52,417 nt of DNA, taken from Clostridia bacterium. GTDB taxonomy: Bacteria; Bacillota_A; Clostridia; TANB77; CAG-508. This document shows positions 43,810 to 52,417 of the stretch, one piece after another. The notes beneath the pieces are model-generated. The model saw only the letters and a program-made list of their open reading frames with translations, did no database searches and was not told the origin of the DNA. Numbering within the stretch: position 1 is the stretch's first letter; the number at the start of each line of letters is the position of its first letter. The translations under genes and the position numbers were made by a program. Location of the stretch: NCBI GenBank assembly GCA_017475185.1, contig JAFVGB010000018.1, positions 1-52,417 of the forward strand, given 5' to 3'.

Positions 43810-44907
43810 ATGACAGACTATCGATACTGGTTAGATGTAATAAAAAAGATTTTAATATTTGCTCTTAGTGTATTTTTTATATATATTGGTTTCAAAATAA
43901 GTTTATTCTATATACCATTCCTTATAGCATTTGCATTATCATTACTAATAGAACCACTAATCAGGTTTTGCATGAAAAAATTTAAAATGAAAAGAAAATT
44001 TAGTGCCATACTTATTTTTATAATTATTTTATCAATAATTGTAGGTCTAATAGTGTGGGGAATTGCAACTCTTGTTTCAGAGACATCAAATTTTCTTAAC
44101 AATATAAATTTGTATATAGATAAAATTTCAAATGAATCTCAGAACTTAATCTCAAAATTTAATTTTGACAAAATAAAACTATCAGATGAGCTGACAACAA
44201 TTTTACAAAATTCAAGTGGAGAGTTTATTCAGACTGCTTCTGATTGGGTAAAAAATATTTTAACAAAACTGCTAAATACACTTACATCTTTACCAACAAT
44301 AGGACTATATATAGTAATAACAATATTAGCACTGTATTTTATGTGTACAGATAAAATATACATGTTAGATCAAATAGAACATCATCTTCCAGAAAAATGG
44401 GTTAAAAATTTAACTAAACATCTAAAAGCACTAACAAAAGCATTAGGATGTTATTTAAAAGCTCAATTAAAATTAATAATGATATCATTTGGAATATCAT
44501 TAATAGGCTTGTATGCATTTTCAATATCAGGAATGAATATAAAATATCCACTAATGGCAGCAATAGGAATCGCAATAGTTGACGCCCTTCCAATATTTGG
44601 CTCTGGAACAGTAATGGTTCCATGGGCAATAATTGCATCTTTTAACGGAGATATAAGATTAGGAGTATCAATATTAGTATTATGGATTGTAATGTGCATT
44701 GTAAGACAAATAATAGAACCTAAAATAGTAAGTGGTCAAATAGGAATTCATCCTATATTTACATTGATTGCAATGTACACAGGCTTCAAATTTTTAGGAT
44801 TTATAGGAATGTTTATAGGACCGATTGTGTTAATTATATTGAAGAATATATATGAAGTAAGAATTGATAGGGGATTTGTGAAAAGCATTTTTGAAAAAGA
44901 CTGTTGA
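43810..44907 (+). CDS. AI-2E-family transporter (PerM/YtvI-like permease)
   Basis: The 365-residue integral membrane protein has paired N-terminal helices (ILIFALSVFFIYIGFKI, FYIPFLIAFALSLLIEPLIR), a coiled extracytoplasmic segment (LVSETSNFLNNINLYIDK), and C-terminal helices with GSGTVMVPWAIIA and RQIIEPKIVSGQIGIHP. The latter are family hallmarks. Members include TqsA and the sporulation protein YtvI; substrates vary. The ATG at 43810 lies 9 bases after AAGGAG. Its TGA stop lies within the next repeat copy, whose TTGAAAC supplies the stop codon. Confidence 0.88.
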   Translation: MTDYRYWLDVIKKILIFALSVFFIYIGFKISLFYIPFLIAFALSLLIEPLIRFCMKKFKMKRKFSAILIFIIILSIIVGLIVWGIATLVSETSNFLNNINLYIDKISNESQNLISKFNFDKIKLSDELTTILQNSSGEFIQTASDWVKNILTKLLNTLTSLPTIGLYIVITILALYFMCTDKIYMLDQIEHHLPEKWVKNLTKHLKALTKALGCYLKAQLKLIMISFGISLIGLYAFSISGMNIKYPLMAAIGIAIVDALPIFGSGTVMVPWAIIASFNGDIRLGVSILVLWIVMCIVRQIIEPKIVSGQIGIHPIFTLIAMYTGFKFLGFIGMFIGPIVLIILKNIYEVRIDRGFVKSIFEKDC

Positions 44908-44963
44908 AACATTTTGGGACGGTCTTTTTTGTTTCACTTTTGAAACATTAAGGGGACGGTCTT
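44904..44963. repeat. GGGACGGTCT repeat, copy 4
   Basis: Two direct units as in copy 2, beginning with TTGAAACATTTTGGGACGG. Bases 44905-44907 are the stop codon of the permease, so the element inserted at or formed the gene end. Confidence 0.88.
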
Positions 44964-45019
44964 GGAGCAATAAAATTTTTTATAAAACATGAAACAAAAA
45001 TATAATTGGTTCTTTAGTT

Positions 45020-45586
45020 CTATAATTCAGTAGTTATGTAAGTATCATCAGGAGGGTACACAAATTCATCTTTAGGAGAATTAGTCTCTTTTAAACTTTT
45101 AACCTTAACAACAGGCATATCGCCATGATAAAAACCTTTTTCAATAACTCCTTCAACTTCCACCCAGGCGCCATTTTGAAAATTACAAGCTGTATCAAAT
45201 TCACACAAAAATCCAACAACCACAGCATGATTACTTTGATCAGCGGATGAATCGGAAGAAATAATCATTTCACGAGCTAAAACAAATTGATTTTCACCAA
45301 AATCATAAAGCCTATAAATAAAACCATCAAATTTAATTTTTTTACCAACGTATTTATCAATGTTATCATGAGAATCCTTAAGAATAGCAGTATAATTATT
45401 GCTATTAATTTCAAGTTTAGAATTATCAAGTTCGTCTGAAACAGTAACTTTCGAAGCTGCATTATAAAATCTAAAACCGACTAAAATAAAAACAATAGCT
45501 AGAATAAAAATGATAGATATAACCCCAATTTTTTTAATTAAATTCTTATCCATTTTAACATTGCACACAAACATAAAAAACACCAA
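45020..45586 (-). CDS. TIGR03943-like membrane-anchored protein (orphan)
   Basis: The minus-strand protein (188 residues at most) has one N-terminal membrane helix (KIGVISIIFILAIVFILVGF). An extracytoplasmic domain resembles the C-terminal part of TIGR03943/YcgQ: YTAILKDSHDNIDKYVGKKI, FDGFIYRL, QFVLAREMIISSDSSADQ and WVEVEGVIEKG. Family members normally pair with a YcgR-type permease; none is adjacent. The start is unsure: a GTG at 45586 sits 6-7 bases from AAAGGA, while ATGs at 45574 and 45553 have worse spacing. It is flanked by inverted repeat copies 4 and 5. Confidence 0.65.
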   Translation of the reverse strand: MVFFMFVCNVKMDKNLIKKIGVISIIFILAIVFILVGFRFYNAASKVTVSDELDNSKLEINSNNYTAILKDSHDNIDKYVGKKIKFDGFIYRLYDFGENQFVLAREMIISSDSSADQSNHAVVVGFLCEFDTACNFQNGAWVEVEGVIEKGFYHGDMPVVKVKSLKETNSPKDEFVYPPDDTYITTEL

Positions 45587-45596
45587 CTTTCCTTTA

Positions 45597-45658
45597 AAGA
45601 CCGTCCCTCTGATGTTTCAAAAATGAAACAAAAAAAGACCGTCCCAAAATGTTTCAAC
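45597..45658. repeat. GACCGTCCC repeat, copy 5
   Basis: The reverse orientation of copies 2 and 4: AAAGACCGTCCCTCTGATG + TTTCA, then TGAAACAAAAAAAGACC + GTCCCAAAATGTTTCAA. With copy 4 it brackets the minus-strand gene as inverted repeats 690 bases apart. Confidence 0.88.
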
Positions 45659-45698
45659 AATAAAATTATATTACTTAATAAAAAAATTATGATTTTTC

Positions 45699-45727
45699 TT
45701 GCGAAATTTTTATATTAGTGATATAGT
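45699..45727 (+). promoter_or_regulatory. Promoter of secA
   Basis: TTGCGA (45699-45704) and TATAGT (45722-45727), spacer 17; a moderate match upstream of secA. Confidence 0.5.
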
Positions 45728-45784
45728 ACTGTCAAGATTGTATGTAAAACAAAAATACATAAGATAGAAAGGAAGAAAAAAGCA

Positions 45785-48550
45785 ATGAGTTTTTTAAACA
45801 AGATATTTAAGAATTACAGTGAAAAAGAAGTAAAAAGAGTTATGCCTCTTGTTGAACAAATCAATGGTTTAGAAGAGAGTATATCAAAATTGTCTGATGA
45901 AGGATTACGCGCAAAAACAACAGAGTTTAAAGAAAGATTAGCAAAAGGAGAAACATTAGATGATTTATTACCAGAAGCTTTTGCAGTTGTTAGAGAAGCA
46001 TCTAAAAGAGTTTTAGGATTACGTCATTTTGATGTTCAATTAATAGGTGGTATAATATTACACCAAGGTAGAATTGCAGAAATGAAAACTGGTGAAGGAA
46101 AAACTTTAGTTGCTACATTACCAGCATATTTGAACGCTTTATCAGGTGAAGGTGTTCATATAATCACTGTAAATGATTACCTAGCAAAGAGAGATAGTGA
46201 GTGGATGGGAAAAGTTTATAGATTCCTTGGTCTATCTGTTGGTTTAGTTATAGCAGGAATGAAACCTAACGAAAAACAAGATGCATATAATTGTGATATT
46301 ACTTATGGAACAAACAATGAGTTTGGATTCGATTACTTAAGAGATAACATGGTTATTTACAAAAATCAATTAGTTCAAAGAAAATTAAGCTATGCTATCG
46401 TAGATGAGATAGATAGTATTTTAATAGATGAGGCTCGTACACCTTTGATTATTTCAGGTAGAGCTAACAAATCTTCAGACTTATACAAAAAAGCTGATTC
46501 ATTTGTAAGAAAATTACAAGCTAAAGTAATAATTGAAGAAGATGTAAAAAATGAAGCACAAGCAGAAGATAATGAAAACTATGATTACATAGTTGACTTA
46601 AAAGCAAAATCTGCTACATTAACTCAAAAAGGTATAGCAAAAGCAGAAGAGGAATTCAACTTAGAAAACTTCAATGATATAGAAAACTCTGAATTAGTTC
46701 ATAACGTTAACCAAGCATTACGTGCTTATGGAATTATGAAAAAAGATATAGACTACATTGTTAAAGATGGTGAAGTATTAATCGTAGACGAATTCACAGG
46801 TCGTATCATGTATGGAAGAAGATATAACAATGGATTACACCAAGCTATTGAAGCAAAAGAACAAGTTAAAATAGCTGATGAATCAAAAACACTTGCTACA
46901 ATCACATTCCAAAACTACTTCAGAATGTATGAAAAATTATCAGGTATGACAGGTACAGCTATGACAGAAGAAGCAGAATTCCAAGAAATCTATAAATTAG
47001 ATGTTATTGAAATTCCTACAAACAAACCATTAGCAAGAATAGATGATCCTGACATAATCTACAAAAATGAAGATGCTAAATTTAGAGCAGTTATAGAAGA
47101 TATTAAAGAAAGCCACGCAAAAGGACAACCAGTTCTAGTTGGTACAGTATCTATAGAAAAATCTGAAAAATTAAGCAGATTATTAGATAAAGAAGGAATA
47201 AAACATACAGTATTAAACGCTAAACAACACGAAAAAGAAGCTGAAATAGTTGCACAAGCTGGTAAATTTGGTGCAGTTACAATTGCAACAAACATGGCTG
47301 GTCGTGGTACTGATATTATGCTTGGTGGAAATAGTGAATATTTAGCTAAACAAGAAATGAAGAGACTTGGATATTCAGAAGAATTAATAGAGCAAGCTAC
47401 AGCATTTAACGAAACAACAGAACAAGAAATCTTAGAAGCCAGAGCTAAATTTAAAGAGCTAGAAAATAGATTTGATGAAGAAATAAAAGAAGAAAAACAA
47501 AAAGTAATTGATGCTGGTGGTTTAAAAATTATTGGTACAGAAAGACATGAATCAAGACGTATTGATAACCAATTAAGAGGACGTTCAGGACGTCAAGGAG
47601 ATCCAGGAAATTCTAAATTCTACATTGGTTTAGATGACGATTTAATGAAAATTTTTGGTGGAGATAGAATTACAAAGGTATATAATACACTAGGTGCTGA
47701 TGAAGATATGCCAATACAATCTAAAATAATATCTAGCACAGTTGAATCAGCTCAAAAGAAAGTTGAAGGAAGAAACTTTAGCATAAGAAAGAACGTATTA
47801 AATTATGATGATGTTATGAACACACAAAGAGAAATCATCTATAAACAAAGACGTGAAGTTCTTGATGGAGAGAACATTAGAGATAATGTTATGAATATGA
47901 TGGATTCAACAGTTGAAGCTATTGTTACAGCTTTCACAGATGAAGAAGCTGTAAATGTAGACGAATCACTATTACTTGAAATAGATACAACTTTAGGTTT
48001 AAATAAAGATGCAATCGGATTAGAAGAAGGTACAAAAGTAAATCCACAAGAATTAACAAACAAATTAAAAGACGCTGTTCACACAAAATATGAAGAAAAA
48101 GAAGCAATGGTTGGAGAAGATATAAGAGAAATAGAAAGAGTTATAACTCTTAAAGTTGTAGATGATCAATGGATGGAACACATCGATAATATGGATGAGT
48201 TAAAAAATGGTATAGGTCTTCGTGCTTATGGTCAAAAAGATCCAGTTGTTCAATACAGAATTGAAGGTTTTGATATGTTTGACGAAATGGTTGAAAATAT
48301 TAAAATAGACATAACAAAATCATTGTTACACTTAGAAAAAGCTGATAGAGTTCAAAGAACAGAAGCTGCACAAATCACAGATGCAAGCTTAAAAGATACT
48401 GCTATTAGTTTGGTTGATGGAAGCATTACTCCACAAGAGGGAGGATTAAATAAGACAGTTGTTAATGAAGGACCTAAGGTTGGAAGAAATGATCCTTGTC
48501 CATGTGGTTCGAACAAGAAATACAAGAACTGTTGCGGAAGAAACGCATAA
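45785..48550 (+). CDS. secA: Preprotein translocase ATPase SecA
   Basis: SecA drives protein export through SecYEG. The 921-residue protein shows Walker [31 protein letters not shown] (DEAD-like), [11 protein letters not shown], the arginine finger region [12 protein letters not shown], and the scaffold helix. It ends in the SEC-C zinc motif [13 protein letters not shown], which binds SecB or phospholipid/ribosome. The length is typical. The binding site is AAAGGAAG. It lies just right of the repeat cluster. Confidence 0.97.
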   Translation: MSFLNKIFKNYSEKEVKRVMPLVEQINGLEESISKLSDEGLRAKTTEFKERLAKGETLDDLLPEAFAVVREASKRVLGLRHFDVQLIGGIILHQGRIAEMKTGEGKTLVATLPAYLNALSGEGVHIITVNDYLAKRDSEWMGKVYRFLGLSVGLVIAGMKPNEKQDAYNCDITYGTNNEFGFDYLRDNMVIYKNQLVQRKLSYAIVDEIDSILIDEARTPLIISGRANKSSDLYKKADSFVRKLQAKVIIEEDVKNEAQAEDNENYDYIVDLKAKSATLTQKGIAKAEEEFNLENFNDIENSELVHNVNQALRAYGIMKKDIDYIVKDGEVLIVDEFTGRIMYGRRYNNGLHQAIEAKEQVKIADESKTLATITFQNYFRMYEKLSGMTGTAMTEEAEFQEIYKLDVIEIPTNKPLARIDDPDIIYKNEDAKFRAVIEDIKESHAKGQPVLVGTVSIEKSEKLSRLLDKEGIKHTVLNAKQHEKEAEIVAQAGKFGAVTIATNMAGRGTDIMLGGNSEYLAKQEMKRLGYSEELIEQATAFNETTEQEILEARAKFKELENRFDEEIKEEKQKVIDAGGLKIIGTERHESRRIDNQLRGRSGRQGDPGNSKFYIGLDDDLMKIFGGDRITKVYNTLGADEDMPIQSKIISSTVESAQKKVEGRNFSIRKNVLNYDDVMNTQREIIYKQRREVLDGENIRDNVMNMMDSTVEAIVTAFTDEEAVNVDESLLLEIDTTLGLNKDAIGLEEGTKVNPQELTNKLKDAVHTKYEEKEAMVGEDIREIERVITLKVVDDQWMEHIDNMDELKNGIGLRAYGQKDPVVQYRIEGFDMFDEMVENIKIDITKSLLHLEKADRVQRTEAAQITDASLKDTAISLVDGSITPQEGGLNKTVVNEGPKVGRNDPCPCGSNKKYKNCCGRNA

Positions 48551-48652
48551 CTAGCTAATTTCAAGACTTTCAAAGAAATAAAAAATGGGCGTCAAAAATC
48601 AACTTGTCACCCAAAATAAAAAAATATAGCTGAAAAGCATTGAAAAATAAGG

Positions 48653-48690
48653 AGTGTATCCAATAAAAATTGGGTGACACTTCTTTTTTA
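48653..48690 (+). terminator. Intrinsic terminator after secA
   Basis: AGTGT..CCAAT pairs with ATTGG...ACACT (a small internal loop) and is followed by TTCTTTTTT. The string TTGTCACCC (48604) nearby is the complement of GGGTGACA in its 3' arm and could form a competing hairpin. Confidence 0.7.
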
Positions 48691-48727
48691 TTGGATATAT
48701 TATAATTAAGTTAGGAGGTAAATAAAA

Positions 48728-49968
48728 ATGAGTAGAGTAAATGTTAGAAAAAGAGGAAATGTATATGAATACTTTTTTGAAGGAGCAAAAGTTAATAACA
48801 AAAGAAAAAGAATTACTAAATCAGGATTTAGAACAAAAGCTGAAGCTTATGAATATGGATATAGAGCCTATGAAGAATATAATAATGGAGGAATAAAAAG
48901 AGAATCACAAATGTCATATGCTGATTATTTAGATTATTGGATGAAAGAATATTTTGAAATTAATTTCAAATACACAACAGCCAAAAGATATAAAGATTCT
49001 TTTACAACATTAAAAAAAGAATTAGGACAATATAAATTATGTGATATAACACCATATTTATTAAATAAAACACTATTAGGACTATATCAAAAAACACAAA
49101 CTAAAGAAACTTTAAGAAATTATCAAAAAGTTATAAAGAGCTCTTTAAGAGATGCTACATATTATTTTGGATTTATTGAAGGTGATCCAGCAGGAGGTTT
49201 ACAAATTCCAAAGATTTTAACATTTGAGTCAAAAAAAAGAATGCCAAGCATGTATATGCAATAGATGAAATTGAAAAGATTTTATCAAGATTTAAAAAGA
49301 ATAAAACTTTCATATGTGCTTTCCTAACAGCTTGCTATACAGGAATGAGAACAGGTGAAGTATTTGCACTTACATGGAATGATATAGATTTGGAAAGTAG
49401 AATTATAAAAGTAAACAAAACTGTGTATGCAAAAAATAAAAATCCTATTGGAAGATGGTACATTGGTACTACAAAAACAGAAGGAAGTGAAAGAGAAATT
49501 TATATATGTGATACGCTATATTCAATATTATTTGATTATAAAGAACAGCAGGATAGAAATAGGAAAAAATTTGGAAAGAAATATAAAAAGTATTCTTTAG
49601 AAAAGATTAAAAATAAATATGGAAAAGTAGTTGAATATGTAATTGCTGAAAGTAAAGTAAGAAAAGATAAGGTAGACATGGTATTTACGAAAAATGATGG
49701 AACATATTCTGGAACAGATGTAATAAAATATCCATTCAAAATAATTAGAAATGAATTAGGTATAAAAGCTAGATTTTATGATTTAAGAGGTAGTTTTGCA
49801 ACAACAAGTTTAAGGAATGGATGTGAGATTAAAGATATAGCAGAAGTGTTAGGGCATAGAAGAATAGAAACAACGGAAAAATATTATATTTCAAGTACAG
49901 AAAAAGACAAAATACAAGTTGCAAAATCTTTTGAAAAAAGTTTAAAAATTTTCAATAATATTATATAA
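48728..49968 (+). pseudogene. Tyrosine site-specific integrase, split by a frameshift
   Basis: The 5' part (48728-49264, 178 codons) has an arm-binding N-terminus (MSRVNVRKRGNVYEYFFEGA) and a SAM-like core domain. The 3' part, in another phase from 49246, reads KHVYAIDEIEKILSRF and the catalytic domain. TGMRTGEVFALTW (Arg), TTKTEGSERE (Lys), FYDLRGSFATTSLRNG, LGHRRIETTEKYYI (His, Tyr) are present. The HxLRH box is YDLRG, so one or two His are replaced. Deletion of one A in CCAAAG at about 49245 explains the split. No attachment site was found; integrated DNA probably lies downstream. Confidence 0.85.
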
Positions 49969-50027
49969 TAAGGTGCAAGAGAAATAGTAAGTTGTCGCTG
50001 AGATTAGAATAAAAAGAAGATGAGAGA

Positions 50028-50357
50028 TTACTCTTTCATCTTCTTATAATTTAAGCCCCAATTTTTCATATCATCAATAATTGGTCGTAATGAATTACCA
50101 AGTTCACTTAATTCATATTCAACTCTAGGTGGAATTTCAGGATAAGCAGTTCTAATAATAATGCCATCTTCTTCCATAGATTTTAAGTTGTCTGTAAGAA
50201 CTTTTTGACTAATTCCATCTATACCATCTTTTAATTCGCCAAATCTTGCTTTTCCATTAAGAAGATTACGAATTATAAGTAGTTTCCATTTATTACCGAT
50301 TAAACTAACAGTAACTGCGACAGGGCAATCTGGTAGTAATTCTTCTTTACTTAACAT
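50028..50357 (-). CDS. HxlR-family transcriptional regulator
   Basis: The 109-residue winged-helix protein has the HxlR core CPVAVTVSLIGNKWKLLIIRNL, GELKDGIDGISQKVLTDNLKS and YELSELGNSLRPIIDDMKNWG. The N-terminal Cys (PDCPV, residue about 11) is the redox or electrophile sensor in YodB-type members. It starts at 50357, with GGAGGT in front. It is divergent from the peptide/radical-SAM operon, and an inverted repeat of GTTAC/GTAAC type lies in its promoter, so it probably controls itself and that operon. Confidence 0.92.
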   Translation of the reverse strand: MLSKEELLPDCPVAVTVSLIGNKWKLLIIRNLLNGKARFGELKDGIDGISQKVLTDNLKSMEEDGIIIRTAYPEIPPRVEYELSELGNSLRPIIDDMKNWGLNYKKMKE

Positions 50358-50375
50358 ATAAATACCTCCATTCAT

Positions 50376-50398
50376 ATTAGTTACAAAAAGTAACTAAT
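50376..50398. promoter_or_regulatory. HxlR-type operator: 9-5-9 perfect inverted repeat
   Basis: ATTAGTTAC and GTAACTAAT flank AAAAA. The dyad covers the leader of the HxlR gene, about 18 bases before its start codon. Confidence 0.8.
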
Positions 50399-50465
50399 AG
50401 CATTATATAATAAATTAAAAAATTTTTCAACAAATTATAGCTGATAAGTACTTAAAAATTAATTT

Positions 50466-50521
50466 CTTACAAAAAGGTAACTTAATAATAGATTTGTAAC
50501 GTACTTGTTTTAGCTTATAAT
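50466..50521 (+). promoter_or_regulatory. Promoter and second operator of the peptide operon
   Basis: TTAC-AAAAAG-GTAA (50467-50480) repeats the operator core with a 6-base spacer, and another GTAAC (50496-50500) overlaps a -35-like TTGTAA (50494-50499). TATAAT is at 50516-50521 (spacer 16). The AAAAAG-GTAACT segment resembles the first operator. Confidence 0.6.
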
Positions 50522-50540
50522 GTCTGATATTATTTGAATA

Positions 50541-50552
50541 CAGCGAAAGCTG
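50541..50552 (+). other. GNRA-type hairpin in the peptide mRNA leader
   Basis: CAGC-GAAA-GCTG, a small stem with a GAAA tetraloop, 15 bases before the binding site TAAGGAGG. It may protect the mRNA 5' end. Confidence 0.5.
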
Positions 50553-50577
50553 AATAATTTTAAGGAGGTACTTGAGC

Positions 50578-50709
50578 ATGATTACAGGATGGGCAGATGA
50601 AAAAGAAAATTCTATAGCTTGTGGAACAGCTTGTGGTGCTAAAAATGATGAGAAGAAAGAAGAAAACAAACCATCTTCTTGTGGCACAGCTTGTGGAGCA
50701 AACAAATAA
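50578..50709 (+). CDS. ACGX-repeat precursor peptide (radical-SAM RiPP)
   Basis: The 43-residue peptide reads MITGWADEKENSIACGTACG, then a charged linker, then SSCGTACGANK. Two CGTACGA blocks hold its four cysteines (15, 19, 35, 39). There is no signal peptide. The repeated [A/S]-C-G-X units match what I recall as the 'ACGX' precursor class beside a radical SAM/SPASM enzyme. TAAGGAGG lies 8 bases from ATG. The enzyme gene starts 80 bases downstream. Modification is probably at Cys or its neighbours; the product is not known. Confidence 0.82.
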   Translation: MITGWADEKENSIACGTACGAKNDEKKEENKPSSCGTACGANK

Positions 50710-50728
50710 GAAATTAAACCTTATTTGG

Positions 50729-50763
50729 GCAATGCCCTAATAGGAATAAAATTAGGGTGTTGC
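50729..50763 (+). other. Hairpin between precursor and maturase
   Basis: GCAATGCCCTAAT pairs with ATTAGGGTGTTGC (13 positions, two G-U) around a 9-base loop. No T-run follows, so partial termination, mRNA processing or protection of the precursor message is likely. It would allow far more peptide than enzyme. Confidence 0.6.
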
Positions 50764-50789
50764 AAACTTTTATGAATGGAGAGATTATA

Positions 50790-51833
50790 ATGAATTACTT
50801 TTCGTTTCAATGGCATATATTAGATGATTGCGACCAGAGATGCAAACATTGTTATATATTTTCAGAAGATAATAATATTCCTTTATGTAGAATGGATTGG
50901 GAACAAATGAATTACGTTTTAGAACAATGTGAAGATATGGCGGGTAGAATGAACAGAAAACCATATTTTTATATAACAGGTGGAGATCCAATACTTCATA
51001 AACATTTTTGGAAATTATTAGAGCTATTAAAAGAAAAAGATATACCTTTTACTTTGATGGGAAATCCATTTCATTTAAATAATGAAGTATGCAACAGGTT
51101 AAAAGAATTAGGTTGTGAAAAATATCAAATGAGTATTGATGGGTTAGAAGAAACACACGATTATTTTAGAAAAAAAGGCTCTTTTAAAACTACATTAGAA
51201 AAGATAAAATGTATAAATCAAGCAGGAATTGAAAGTGTAATAATGACAACAGTTTCAGGTACGAATATAAATGAAATACCAGAAATAATAGATTTAATGG
51301 TAGAAAATAAAGTTGGTATTTATGCTTTTGCAAGATATTGTCCTACGAGTTTAGAAAAAGCAAAACAAGAAGGAACACATATAGAGCCTAAGGATTATAG
51401 AGAAATGCTTGATAAATGTTATAAGAAATTTGAAAAATATAAAGATTCTAAAACATATTTCTGTTTAAAAGACCACTTATGGACTTTGTATTTATATGAG
51501 ATTGGAAAATATAAAATAGATGACAAGTCTAATCCTAATTTAATATATGATGGTTGTCATTGTGGAAGTGGACATTTTACAATATTACCAAGTGGAGATT
51601 TATATGCTTGTAGAAGAATGGAAAGTAAAATTGGAAATATATTTAATAAAGAAAAAAGTTTATATGAATATTGGACTAGCCAAGAAATGAATAAATATAG
51701 AAAATGGAACAATTTTGAAAAATGCTCTAAATGTGAATTATTAAGATTTTGTCGAGGTTGTCCTGCTGTAAGCTATGGATATACTCACGATATGTATTCA
51801 GCAGATCCTCAATGTTGGAAGGAGATTAATTAA
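50790..51833 (+). CDS. Radical SAM/SPASM peptide maturase (ACGX system)
   Basis: The 347-residue protein has the [4Fe-4S] motif C14-x3-C18-x2-C21 (DDCDQRCKHCY), a GGDP motif (TGGDPILHK) and ISG/SIDG (YQMSIDGLEETHDY). The C-terminal SPASM region has many Cys (GCHCGSGHFTILPSGDLYAC, CSKCELLRFCRGCP, PQC) for two extra clusters. SPASM enzymes modify ribosomal peptides, often by thioether or C-C links. It lies downstream of the peptide and 0 bases before the dehydrogenase gene (TAA then ATG). The start at 50790 follows GGAGAG; a GTG at 50757 lies in the hairpin. Confidence 0.93.
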   Translation: MNYFSFQWHILDDCDQRCKHCYIFSEDNNIPLCRMDWEQMNYVLEQCEDMAGRMNRKPYFYITGGDPILHKHFWKLLELLKEKDIPFTLMGNPFHLNNEVCNRLKELGCEKYQMSIDGLEETHDYFRKKGSFKTTLEKIKCINQAGIESVIMTTVSGTNINEIPEIIDLMVENKVGIYAFARYCPTSLEKAKQEGTHIEPKDYREMLDKCYKKFEKYKDSKTYFCLKDHLWTLYLYEIGKYKIDDKSNPNLIYDGCHCGSGHFTILPSGDLYACRRMESKIGNIFNKEKSLYEYWTSQEMNKYRKWNNFEKCSKCELLRFCRGCPAVSYGYTHDMYSADPQCWKEIN

Positions 51834-52417
51834 ATGAAAGCTGTAAAATTATATAAAAGTTGTGATGCTAAAGATATAAAAATTGAAGATGTAGAAACAC
51901 CAAGAGCAAAGGAAAATTGGGTAGTAGTTAAAGTTATGACTTTTGGAATGAATCATAGTGAGGCTTTATTTAGAAAATTTGAAATTGATGAAGACTTCTT
52001 TGAAAAACCAAGAGTACCTGGAATTGAATGTGTAGGAATTATAGAAGAAAGTTTAGATGATAACTTCAAAAAAGGAGATAAAGTAATTGCCTTAATGGGA
52101 GGGATGGGTAGAAGTTTTGATGGTAGTTATCAGGAATATGCCCTGCTTCCTGTTAAGAATGTATTTAAAGTAAATAATACAAAATTAGATTGGATACATT
52201 TAGGTGCAATACCAGAAACATATTTTACAGCTTACGGCTCTTTATTTCAAAGTTTACAATTAAAAGAAAGTGATAGTCTATTAGTAAGAGGTGGAACATC
52301 AGCATTAGGTATAGCTTCAATTATTATGGCTAAAAATTTAGGCTCAAGAGTTATTGCTACAACAACAGATGAAAGTAAAATAGATTATTTGCAATATTTA
52401 GGAGTAGATAAAGTTAT
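51834..52417 (+). CDS. MDR-type alcohol dehydrogenase/quinone reductase, 5' part
   Basis: The ATG immediately follows the maturase stop and the frame is open to the window edge (about 194 residues). The start MKAVKLYKSCDAKDIKIEDV, FGMNHSEALFRK, RVPGIECVGII and GDKVIALMGGMGRSFDGSY form the GroES-like half of medium-chain dehydrogenases. LLVRGGTSALGIASIIMAKN begins the NADP-binding Rossmann half. The absence of zinc-binding Cys/His clusters suggests a quinone oxidoreductase/YhdH-like member. It could act on the peptide or relieve electrophile stress sensed by HxlR; both are inference. Confidence 0.85.
   Translation, partial: MKAVKLYKSCDAKDIKIEDVETPRAKENWVVVKVMTFGMNHSEALFRKFEIDEDFFEKPRVPGIECVGIIEESLDDNFKKGDKVIALMGGMGRSFDGSYQEYALLPVKNVFKVNNTKLDWIHLGAIPETYFTAYGSLFQSLQLKESDSLLVRGGTSALGIASIIMAKNLGSRVIATTTDESKIDYLQYLGVDKV

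Overview
The window is very AT-rich DNA with short intergenic gaps, strong Shine-Dalgarno sequences (GGAGG), many U-tailed intrinsic terminators and TGA used as a stop. Family content (type A RNase P RNA, SecA with a SEC-C tail, DUF1540, HxlR, class II aldolase, dockerin-like repeats, M23 peptidase) points to an uncultured, probably gut-associated member of the Clostridia (Firmicutes). This is inferred from families and composition; no 16S gene is present.

Layout. 1-8.6 kb is housekeeping: the 3' end of an alanine racemase gene, tRNA-Leu(CAA), rpoZ, a CorC/HlyC membrane protein, glmM, metG, an HD hydrolase, a GNAT fusion and guaA (minus strand). 8.6-19.9 kb mixes native genes (a PBP with its lipoprotein partner, a CobW-type metal GTPase, a VTT membrane protein, an OmpR-type regulator) with insertions of visibly different codon usage: a catalytically degenerate tyrosine recombinase, a secreted protein and a PIN-PhoH ATPase. 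20-23.9 kb carries fba, a secreted M23 peptidase with Ig-like and dockerin-like modules, and an RluA-type pseudouridine synthase. 24-38.6 kb is a flexible region of small enzymes (DinD/Bro-N, alpha/beta hydrolases, PepE, MBL, HAD, two YgjV paralogues, GNATs, TIM barrel, PepD, SDR, SGNH) with at least three gene remnants. 36-39 kb looks like a small LysR regulon: the LysR gene, a hydrolase pair, and an Hfq/Sm-like gene whose promoter repeats the same 17-bp palindrome at the same spacing. 39.4-48.6 kb is core again: rnpB, a TetR regulator, murD, a CBS protein, an AI-2E-type permease and secA, studded with a palindromic repeat family (GGGACGGTCT units). 48.7-52.4 kb has a frameshifted integrase and then a radical-SAM peptide cassette.

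The most interesting system is at the right end: a 43-residue peptide with two CGTACGA blocks, a radical SAM/SPASM enzyme, a zinc-type dehydrogenase/quinone reductase (cut by the window edge), and a divergent HxlR regulator with a 9-5-9 inverted repeat in its promoter and a related, weaker site near the peptide promoter. It matches what I recall as the 'ACGX' rSAM/SPASM type, predicted computationally; I know of no described product. Other notable items are the duplicated LysR-type promoter, an attenuator-like terminator in front of the Hfq-like gene, a peroxiredoxin pseudogene with three identical-context C insertions, the internal-duplication protein at 28.6 kb, and a Cys-rich 44-residue peptide beside the His-rich CobW GTPase.
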